From the NCBI GenBank assembly GCA_934526015.1, contig CAKSZY010000012.1:5730-69729 (forward strand): DNA of 64,000 nucleotides. The letters run 5' to 3'. The position numbers were made by a program, and so were the translations under genes. This stretch comes from an uncultured Dokdonella sp. (GTDB taxonomy: Bacteria > Pseudomonadota > Gammaproteobacteria > Xanthomonadales > Rhodanobacteraceae). Under the pieces are notes generated by a model that did no database searches, had not been told where the DNA came from, and saw only the letters and a list, made by a program, of their open reading frames with translations. Shown in pieces: positions 43,607 to 50,920 of the stretch (within the stretch, counting starts at the first letter, position 1; every line of letters begins with the position of its first letter).

Positions 43607-46600
43607 ATGTCGAAACCCGCTGCCGCCCGCCCCCGTTCCCTGCTCGTCGCACTGGCACGCTTCCTCCCGGCCCTGGGCGTGTTCGCCCTTGCCTTGCCGT
43701 TCGCCCATCCGCTGATCCTCGTCGCCCTGCTGGCCGGCAACGCGCTGATGCTGACCGCGATCTGCGCCGGCATCGGCTTCGACATGGACGCGCGCTTCGC
43801 CCGCAGCGTCGCCCGGCGCGGCCTCGCCGGACTGGTCCTGCTGACCCTCTACACCCTGTTCGTCGCCGCCCTGCTCGCGGCGCCGGCCTGGTGGCTCCTG
43901 CACGAGCCCTCGCTGACCGCCGCTCTCGTGCTGTCGGCGGCCGGACTGCTGGCCGTGCTCGCGCTGTGGCGGCTGTGGCCGGCGTTCGCGCTGCCGTTCG
44001 TCTGGGACGACGCTTATCCGGAGGATGCCGGCGGTTCCTGGCTGCTGGCCGCGCTGCGCCGCTCGCTGGCCTTCGCCCGCCACCTGACCGGCGAACACGA
44101 ACTGTTCTTTTCGCATGGCCTGCCGGCCGCACTGGCGGCGTTCGCCGCCTGCGCCGGTGCGCTGGCCCTGGCCGCGCTCGCGCCGACCCTGGCCGAGGAA
44201 ACGCGCGTGGCCCTGCTTGCCGGCTATGCGCTGACCGTGGTGCCGCTGGCCCAGCTGGTGATCGCCACGCGCTGCTCGCATGCGCTGCTCGCCGACGCCC
44301 GCCGGCATCGCGTGCGCGCGCGCCGCGAGGGCGCCGCCGCCGAAGCCGCCGCCGACGGCCCTCCGGCGTCGCTGCCGGCCGGCATCGGTCCGCTCGAGCT
44401 CGGCGCCACCCTGCTCGCCGCCGCGCGTTCGGGCCAGGTCGAACTGGCGCTGGCCGCCCTGCATCGCGGCGCCGATCCCGGCACCCTGCCGCTGGCCGGC
44501 GAACGCGACCAGCGCAGCGTGCTGATCCACGCGGTGCTGTTGCCGGACCTGCGCCTGCTGCGCGGCCTCATCGCCAAGGGCGTCGACGTCAACCGCGTGC
44601 ATGGCGGCATGTCGGCGCTGGTCGCGGCCACGCGCGGCAGCTACCAGGGCCGGCCCGATGCGGTCATGACCCTGCTCGCCAACGGCGCCGATGCGCGCGT
44701 CGCCGATGCCGAAGGCAACACCGCCCTGCATCACGCCGCGCTGTGTGCCGATCCGGTCGTCGCCGCCCTCCTGCTCGACGCCGGCGCCCTCGTCGATGCG
44801 GTCAACCGCGAAGGCCAGACCCCGCTCGGCGTCGCCTGCGCGAACGCCAACTGGGTGCTGGCCGAGTTCCTCCTCGATCGCGGCGCACGCAGCGAGGTCG
44901 AACATGCGCAACCGGCCTTGTTGCTGGCCGCGGCGGCCAGCGACGACGACGACCGCGGCGTGCGCCTGCTGCTCAAGCGCAAGGCGCGGCCCGACACGCG
45001 CGGCCCGCTCGACCGCACCGCGCTGATGGCGGCCGCGCTGGCCGGCCACGTGCACGTCGCCGAAGCCCTGCTCGCCGGCGGTGCCGGGGTCGATCTCGCC
45101 GACCGCCACGGCACCACCGCCTTGATGGAAGCGGCGCGCGCCGGCGCGATGCCGGTGGTCAATGCACTGGCCAAGCGCAAGGCCGATCCGGATCGCGTCG
45201 ACGTCACCGGCCGCAGCGCGCTGATCATCGCCTGCACCTCGCGCCTGGCCAGCGAGGACACCGTGCGCGCCCTGCTCGCGCTCGGCGCCGACCGCGGCAT
45301 CGTCGGCGGCGACGGCAAGCGCGCGCTCGACCATGCGGTGGCGAGCGGGCGCTGGCACATCGTCGCCCTGCTTGATCCGGCCTATCCGCTGCCGAGCAGC
45401 CTCGATGCGGCGGCGCCGGTCGAAGCGGCCAACGCCGCGCACCTGGTCGATGCCCTGCGTTTCGGCCACTGGAACATCGCCGAGACCTTCCGCAGCGGCA
45501 TCGTCCACTGGCCGCCGACCGAACTCGCCGGCATCCATCTCGCCCTTGCCGAGGAAGGCCTGCAGCCGGCCCGCGACTGGCTCTGCAACGCCGGCCTGGC
45601 GCTCGATGCGCAACTGGCCGATGGCCGCAGCCTGTTCGAGGCCCTGCTCGGCCTGCTGCCGTCGAGCGCGCAGGCGCTGGCCGGGCTGGTCGCCCGTGGC
45701 ACCCCGGTCGGCGGCGTCGCCGTGGTCGCCCGCGTGCTGGCGGCGGTGCCGGCGAACGGCGGTGACGAACTGCGCCGGCTTGCCGCCGATCTGGTCGAAC
45801 GCGGCGCCGACGTCGGCGGACGCATGGCCGGCGATACCCACGCGATCCATCTCGCCGCCGCGCTCGGCGAAACCGGCCTCGTCGCCACCCTGCTTGCGCG
45901 CGGCACCGACGCCAACCTGCGTGACGCGCGCGGTCGCATGCCGCTGCATTTCGCCATGAAGGCGCGCGGCATGGCGGCGGTCGATGTCACCCGCGCGCTG
46001 ATCCGTCACGGCGCCGATCCCGATCGCGCCGCCGCCAACGGCGAGACCCCGCTCGGCCTCGCCCTTGCCCGCGGTGAGCGCGAACTGGTCAACTGGCTCG
46101 ACTGGCCGCGCTGGCGCCTGCCGCAGCGCGCCCTGCTCGGCGCCGACCTGCCAGCGGCGGCGGCCAGCGGTGATGTCGAGGCGGTCGACAAGCTGCTGGC
46201 GCTCGGCCTGCACGTCGATGCGGTCGACGCGCAGGGGGCAACCGCCCTGATCCGTGCCGCCGGTTCCGGCTATGCCGCGCTGGTCGCGCGCCTGCTCGAT
46301 GCCGGTGCCGATCCGGCCCTTGCCGCCCATTCCGGTGCGACCTGCCTGTCGGCGGCGATCGCCGCGCGCCGCGAGGCGGTCGTGCGCACCCTGCTCGAAC
46401 GCGGGGTGGCACCCGACCAGCGCCTGCCGGGTGGCGGCACCGCCCTGATGATGGCCGCCGCGTTCGGCCTGCCGCACGTCATCGAGGCCCTGCTGGCCCA
46501 CGGCGCCGACGTCAATGCGCACGATGAACGCGGCAACACGCCGCTGCTGGCGGCCGCGCAGGCCGCCTTCGACAGCCGCGACAGCAACACCTGGATGCGC

Positions 46601-47008
46601 GTGTTCGATGTCCTGCTGCGCGCCGGCGCCGACCACGCCCGCGCCAATCCGGCCGGGCAGACCGCCGTGCTGCTGCTGCTCGGCGCGCGCGCCGAGCCGG
46701 GTGCGCCGTGCGATGCCCAGCACCTCGGCCAGCTCGTCCGCGTGCTGATTGCCGCCGGTGCCGGCCTCGGGGTCAGCGACCAGCGCGGTGTCAGCGCCCT
46801 GCACGCCTGCGCGATGCACGGCCTGCTCGGCGTCGCCCGCCTGCTGAAGGCGCACGCCGCCCCGCTCGACCTCGTCGACGGCTTCGGTCGCAGCCCCGGC
46901 GAAGTCGCCGCCCTGCTCGGCTACGTCGACGTCGCCGCCGAACTCGGCGTGGTCCGCCAACCGGTGCCGAGTGCACGCCAGACTTTGCGCAGGCGGGTTA
47001 CGGATTAG
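43607..47008 (+). CDS. Large membrane protein with ankyrin repeats
   Basis: The 1133-residue protein has an N-terminal membrane domain with five or six helices (residues 10-230). From about residue 265 to the end it is a long run of ankyrin repeats of about 33 residues, recognisable by GxTxLxxAAxxGxxxxVxxLLxxGAD-type text such as GNTALHHAALCADPVVAALL, DRTALMAAALAGHVHVAEAL and GGTALMMAAAFGLPHVIEAL. The repeats would lie in the cytoplasm as a protein-binding scaffold; no enzyme motif is seen. ATG 43607 is chosen since it starts the first helix segment. The last codon and stop (GAT TAG) run into the heptamer repeat array. Confidence 0.88.
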   Translation: MSKPAAARPRSLLVALARFLPALGVFALALPFAHPLILVALLAGNALMLTAICAGIGFDMDARFARSVARRGLAGLVLLTLYTLFVAALLAAPAWWLLHEPSLTAALVLSAAGLLAVLALWRLWPAFALPFVWDDAYPEDAGGSWLLAALRRSLAFARHLTGEHELFFSHGLPAALAAFAACAGALALAALAPTLAEETRVALLAGYALTVVPLAQLVIATRCSHALLADARRHRVRARREGAAAEAAADGPPASLPAGIGPLELGATLLAAARSGQVELALAALHRGADPGTLPLAGERDQRSVLIHAVLLPDLRLLRGLIAKGVDVNRVHGGMSALVAATRGSYQGRPDAVMTLLANGADARVADAEGNTALHHAALCADPVVAALLLDAGALVDAVNREGQTPLGVACANANWVLAEFLLDRGARSEVEHAQPALLLAAAASDDDDRGVRLLLKRKARPDTRGPLDRTALMAAALAGHVHVAEALLAGGAGVDLADRHGTTALMEAARAGAMPVVNALAKRKADPDRVDVTGRSALIIACTSRLASEDTVRALLALGADRGIVGGDGKRALDHAVASGRWHIVALLDPAYPLPSSLDAAAPVEAANAAHLVDALRFGHWNIAETFRSGIVHWPPTELAGIHLALAEEGLQPARDWLCNAGLALDAQLADGRSLFEALLGLLPSSAQALAGLVARGTPVGGVAVVARVLAAVPANGGDELRRLAADLVERGADVGGRMAGDTHAIHLAAALGETGLVATLLARGTDANLRDARGRMPLHFAMKARGMAAVDVTRALIRHGADPDRAAANGETPLGLALARGERELVNWLDWPRWRLPQRALLGADLPAAAASGDVEAVDKLLALGLHVDAVDAQGATALIRAAGSGYAALVARLLDAGADPALAAHSGATCLSAAIAARREAVVRTLLERGVAPDQRLPGGGTALMMAAAFGLPHVIEALLAHGADVNAHDERGNTPLLAAAQAAFDSRDSNTWMRVFDVLLRAGADHARANPAGQTAVLLLLGARAEPGAPCDAQHLGQLVRVLIAAGAGLGVSDQRGVSALHACAMHGLLGVARLLKAHAAPLDLVDGFGRSPGEVAALLGYVDVAAELGVVRQPVPSARQTLRRRVTD

Positions 47009-47180
47009 GGGCTGGGGACCAGGGGCTAGGGGCTAGGGACTAGGGACTAGGGACTAGGGACTAGGGGCTAGGGACTAGGGGCTAGAGGCTAGAGGCTAGA
47101 GGCTAGCGGCTGGGGGCTGGGGGCTGGGGGCTGGGGGCTAGAGGCTAGGGGCTGGGGGCTGGGGGCCAGGGGCTGGCTCA
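47006..47180 (+). repeat. Heptanucleotide repeat array, left arm
   Basis: About 175 bp consist of variants of a 7-bp unit (CTAGGGG, CTAGGGA, CTAGAGG, CTGGGGG). The first unit contains the stop codon of the ankyrin gene. The G-rich strand has many runs of three to five G. Confidence 0.95.
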
Positions 47181-47205
47181 CACGTTTGCGGCTCGTTCTT
47201 TGCTT

Positions 47206-47260
47206 GTCCCTAGTCCCTAGTCCCTAGTCCCTAGCCCCTAGCCCCTAGCCCCTAGCCCCT
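47206..47260 (-). repeat. Heptanucleotide repeat array, right arm (inverted)
   Basis: This is the same heptamer in reverse complement (CCCTAGT and CCCCTAG units), about eight copies. It can pair with the left arm across a 25-bp spacer. The stop codon and last six codons of the convergent glycosyltransferase lie in or at the edge of it. Confidence 0.95.
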
Positions 47261-48393
47261 GCTACCGAGCGATACACCGCCACCGTCTCGTCGACGCAGC
47301 GTGACCACGGGAACTGTTGCGCGTGGACGGGGCCGCGGGTGCGGGCGTCGTTGCGCCAGGCGTCGTCGTCGAGGATGCGTTCGAGGCCGGCGCGCAGGGC
47401 GTCCTCGTCGAACGGGTCGACGCCGAGGGCGATGTCGGCGCCGACTTCCGGCAGCGAGGAGACGTTCGAGGTCAGCGCCGGCACGCCGCTGGCCATCGCC
47501 TCGAGCACCGGCAGGCCGAACCCTTCGTAGAGCGAAGGAAAGGCGAACGCGCGTGCGCCGGCATAGATCAACGGCAGGGTGTCCTCGTCGATGTAGCCGA
47601 GGCGGCGCGCCGAGCCGCTCGCTTCGAGCGGGCCGAGGGCGCGCTCGAGTTCGCGGTTGAGCCAGCCGCGTGCGCCGACGATGACCAGGGGCGTGCGCGC
47701 GCGCAGGTCGCTGCGCAACGCGGCGTAGGCACGCGCCAGGCGCACGAGGTTCTTGCGCGGCTCCTGGGTCGCGACCACCAGCAGGTAGGCGCCGGCTTCG
47801 AGGCCGTGGGCGGCGAGCGGCGCGGCCAGTTCGGCAGGCGTGCGCGGCCGGTAGGCCGGGTCGACGCCGAGCGCGATCGTGTGCAGCCGGGCCCGTGGCA
47901 CGCCGAGGCGCTGGTGGATCTCGTCGGCGACGAACACCGAGTCGGTCAGCACGGCGTCGGCGCGTTCGAGCGTGCGCGGCAGGTGGCGGTCGAGGAAGCG
48001 CACGCGCTCGACCGGATGCGTTTCCGGATGGTTGAACGCGGACAGGTCGTGCACGGTGGTCACCGCCGGACCGTCGAACGGCATCAGCACGTAGTTCGGC
48101 GTGTGCAGCAGGTACCCGCGCAGGCGGCGCGTGTGGGCGCGGAACAGCGCCGAGCGCAGTTGCGTGTAGAGCTCCAGCGCCTGGGTCTTGAACGGGATGC
48201 TGCGGCGAAGCTGCGCGATCGTGCGGTTGGCGGCGAGTGCGTGGGCGGGATCGTCGACCCAGCGGAACGCGGAGTAGAGACGCAGTTCCTCCACGGCTGC
48301 ATGGCGGGCGAGGCCGAGGGCGAGTTCCAGCGCATAGCGGCCGATGCCGGTCAGCGGTGCGGTGATCGCATCGACGTTGAGGATGACCCGCAC
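47245..48393 (-). CDS. Glycosyltransferase family 4
   Basis: The 382-residue enzyme has the GT-B fold of family 4. The N-terminal domain has TGIGRYALELALGLA and the C-terminal domain has the donor-binding signature PSLYEGFGLPVLEAMASGVPALTSN (about residues 285-309). It resembles mannosyl- or rhamnosyltransferases of O-antigen and exopolysaccharide clusters. It starts at GTG 48393, overlapping the gmd stop by one base (TAGTG). Its C-terminus AGARG and stop codon are encoded within or at the heptamer array, so the natural end has been altered. It is the last gene of the minus-strand polysaccharide operon. Confidence 0.9.
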   Translation of the reverse strand: MRVILNVDAITAPLTGIGRYALELALGLARHAAVEELRLYSAFRWVDDPAHALAANRTIAQLRRSIPFKTQALELYTQLRSALFRAHTRRLRGYLLHTPNYVLMPFDGPAVTTVHDLSAFNHPETHPVERVRFLDRHLPRTLERADAVLTDSVFVADEIHQRLGVPRARLHTIALGVDPAYRPRTPAELAAPLAAHGLEAGAYLLVVATQEPRKNLVRLARAYAALRSDLRARTPLVIVGARGWLNRELERALGPLEASGSARRLGYIDEDTLPLIYAGARAFAFPSLYEGFGLPVLEAMASGVPALTSNVSSLPEVGADIALGVDPFDEDALRAGLERILDDDAWRNDARTRGPVHAQQFPWSRCVDETVAVYRSVAGARG

Positions 48394-49427
48394 TAGCCGG
48401 CGGTCCCGCGGCGTTCGCGCGCGAGGTCGGCCTCGACCATGCGCCGGGTCAGCGCGGCGAGCCCGGTGCGCGGGGCGAAGCCGAGCTCGCTGCGCGCCTT
48501 GGCGGCATTGCCGACCAGCAGCGGCGCATCGACCGGGCGCATCAGCAGCGGATCGACGCGCACGCGCGCGGTGCCGTCGCGACGGTCGCGGCCGACCTCA
48601 TCGACGCCCTGGCCCGACCAGTCGAGCTCGATGCCGGCGGCGGCGAACGCGGCGGTGGCGAAATCGCGCACGCTGGCGGCTTCGCCGGTGGCCAGCACGA
48701 AGTCGTCGCCTTGCGCGCGCGCGGCCATCACGGCAAGGGCGACCATGTAGTCGGGCGCGTAACCGAAGTCGCGGCGCGCGTCGAGGTTGCCGAGCGCGAC
48801 CTCGCGCTCGCGGCCGAGCGCGATGCGCGCCGCGGCGCGGGTGATCTTGCGGGTGACGAAGGCCTCGTCGCGCAGCTCCGACTCGTGGTTGAACAGGATC
48901 GCGCTGCTGGCGGCGAGGCCGAAGCTGGCCCGCCATGCACCGATCGCGGCGTGGGCGACGAGCTTGGACAGGCCGTACGGCGAGGCCGGCCGGGTCGGGG
49001 TCGATTCGTCCTGCGGTGCCTGCTGCGGCGTGCCGAAGATCTCCGCGCTGGCGGCCAGCACGAAGTGTGCGTCGGGCGCGTGCCGGCGCATCGCTTCGAG
49101 CAGGTTCAGCGCGCCGAGGCCGTTGGCGGCCACGCTGCCGAGCGGGTCGCGGAACGAGTCGGCCACGCGCGACTGGCCGGCCAGGTGGAAGATGCGCGCG
49201 GGCGCGACCTCGGCGACCAGGCTGCGGCAGGCCGCGGCATCGGTGGCATCGAGCGCGCGCAGGCGCAAGCGCGGATGCGCTTGGATGCCGAGTTCCTCCA
49301 GACGCCAGTTGCCGGCGGTGCTGGCCGGTCGGTGCGTGCCGACCACCTCGAAGCCCTCGCCGAGCAGGTGCGCGGCGAGCCAGGCACCGTCCTGTCCGCC
49401 GATGCCGGTGACGAGCGCGAGGGTCAT
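48393..49427 (-). CDS. gmd: GDP-mannose 4,6-dehydratase
   Basis: The 344-residue extended SDR has the NAD(P)-binding motif TGIGGQDG (residues 7-14) and the active-site SPYGLSKL (YxxxK). The family blocks ILFNHESELR, FVTRKITRAAARI and the C-terminal LLVGNAAKARSELGF are also present. It makes GDP-4-keto-6-deoxymannose, the precursor of GDP-rhamnose, GDP-fucose or GDP-perosamine. The finishing enzyme is not in this window. ATG 49427 overlaps the upstream stop as ATGA. Confidence 0.92.
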   Translation of the reverse strand: MTLALVTGIGGQDGAWLAAHLLGEGFEVVGTHRPASTAGNWRLEELGIQAHPRLRLRALDATDAAACRSLVAEVAPARIFHLAGQSRVADSFRDPLGSVAANGLGALNLLEAMRRHAPDAHFVLAASAEIFGTPQQAPQDESTPTRPASPYGLSKLVAHAAIGAWRASFGLAASSAILFNHESELRDEAFVTRKITRAAARIALGREREVALGNLDARRDFGYAPDYMVALAVMAARAQGDDFVLATGEAASVRDFATAAFAAAGIELDWSGQGVDEVGRDRRDGTARVRVDPLLMRPVDAPLLVGNAAKARSELGFAPRTGLAALTRRMVEADLARERRGTAG

Positions 49428-50920
49428 GCGATGGCGTCCCTGAAGCTGCGCGATGCGCAAAGGGCGACGGTGTAGCCGGAGTCGCCGGTCGACGCAAGCG
49501 CATCGTCATCGACCACGGCAATGCCGAGGCGCCCGGCCTGCACGCGCAGCTGCGCCGCGGCCGGGCCGTGGTCGCTGCCGAGGTCGATCAGCTCGATCGC
49601 CGCCTGCTCGAGCCAGTCGGCGAGGCCGGCGGCATCCGCCGGCACGGGTTCCTCGAAGCGGCCGTCGGCATGCGTGCGTTCGATCACCAGCCGGTCCCCG
49701 CGTTCGCTTGCCGGCCACGCCTCGAACGCCGCCGGCAGCGCTCGCGCCGGTGCCAGTGCGAGCAGGCGCGGGCGTGGCCGCCAGCCGCGCGCCGCCAGCG
49801 CGTGGCAGCGCCGCACGCGCCAGTCGAGCACGCGCCGGGCGTACGAGAACAGGGTGGCGCCGACGTCGCGTTCGTAGTCCGGCCAGCGTGCGCGCAGCAC
49901 CGCCATGCCGGCGCGGCCGAGCGCCTCGCGACGGGCGTCGCCGAAACTCTGGCTGCGCGCGTGATGGACGAAGACGTTGCCGGCGATGACATGGCGCCAG
50001 CCGCGCGCGCTGGCGCGCTGGCAGAAATCGTTCTCCTCGCCGTAGCCCTGCGGGAAGGCCTCGGCGTCGAGGACGCCGACCGCGTCGATCACCGCGCGGC
50101 GGATGTACAGGCAGAAGCCGTTGCCGGTCGGCAGTTCCGGATAGGCCTGGCCGGCCTGCTGCCAGAGCGCGCGCGCGGTGTCCTCGACCGACCAGTCTGC
50201 GGGCGGCGGATTGGCCTGCTCGAGCTCGGGCACCGAGAACGCGCCGGCATTGTCGGAAACCGCAGTCGCAGTGGCGATGTCGGCGGCGCAATGCACGGCC
50301 CGGCGCAGGCCGGTCAGCCAGTTCGGGCCGACCACGGTGTCGGCATTCAGCAGCACCACGTCGGCGTCGGCGGCCTCGGCGATGCCGCGGTTGGCGGTCG
50401 CGGTGAAGCCGAGGTTGCGCGGGTTGGTCAGCACGCGGATGCCGGCGCGGCCTTCGAGGCGGGCCAGCAGCGGGGCGATCGCCGGGTCGGTGCTGGCGTC
50501 GTCGATGACGAGCAGGCGCGTGCGCCCGGTGGTGTGGGCGAGCACGCTGTCGAGACAGGCGCGCACGGCCGCGGCAGCATTGAATACCGGGATGACGACG
50601 ACGACCTCGGCCTGCATCGGTTCGGCCTCGGCGAGGACGGTGCGGGCGGGGAATCCCGTGCCGGCGAACCGCCACTCCGCGGCCTGCCCGGGCGCCGGCC
50701 ACAGCACCTCGCCGTCGCGCATCGCGCGGATGCACGGCGACACCACCCGGCAGCCGCTCGGCGTGAACGGCAGTTCGAGGCGCAGGCGGCCGTCGCCGTC
50801 GGCTTGGATGTCGCAGAACCAGTGGCCGTCGAGGTCGAGGGCGACACGCGGGCCCCAGTCGCGCGGCAACTCGAGCCAGCGGCCGTCCCAGTGCGGCGCA
50901 GCCGACGGCTCAGGCGTCAT
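49424..50920 (-). CDS. Glycosyltransferase family 2 with N-terminal accessory region
   Basis: The 498-residue protein contains a GT-A domain of family 2 (about residues 105-350): VVVIPVFNAAAAVRACLDS, VIDDASTD, NLGFTATANRG and the metal-binding LLNADT. The late GYGEENDFCQRA acidic motif matches rhamnosyltransferase-like members. The first 100 residues are a beta-rich region of unknown role, and the C-terminal 140 residues are also unassigned. ATG 50920 starts 11 bp inside the preceding gene, so the two are translationally coupled. It transfers a sugar during assembly of a surface polysaccharide. Confidence 0.87.
   Translation of the reverse strand: MTPEPSAAPHWDGRWLELPRDWGPRVALDLDGHWFCDIQADGDGRLRLELPFTPSGCRVVSPCIRAMRDGEVLWPAPGQAAEWRFAGTGFPARTVLAEAEPMQAEVVVVIPVFNAAAAVRACLDSVLAHTTGRTRLLVIDDASTDPAIAPLLARLEGRAGIRVLTNPRNLGFTATANRGIAEAADADVVLLNADTVVGPNWLTGLRRAVHCAADIATATAVSDNAGAFSVPELEQANPPPADWSVEDTARALWQQAGQAYPELPTGNGFCLYIRRAVIDAVGVLDAEAFPQGYGEENDFCQRASARGWRHVIAGNVFVHHARSQSFGDARREALGRAGMAVLRARWPDYERDVGATLFSYARRVLDWRVRRCHALAARGWRPRPRLLALAPARALPAAFEAWPASERGDRLVIERTHADGRFEEPVPADAAGLADWLEQAAIELIDLGSDHGPAAAQLRVQAGRLGIAVVDDDALASTGDSGYTVALCASRSFRDAIA

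Noticed and set aside
47006..47260. Telomere or linear-replicon end
   Set aside because: The heptamers lie between intact genes on both sides, and coding continues beyond them.
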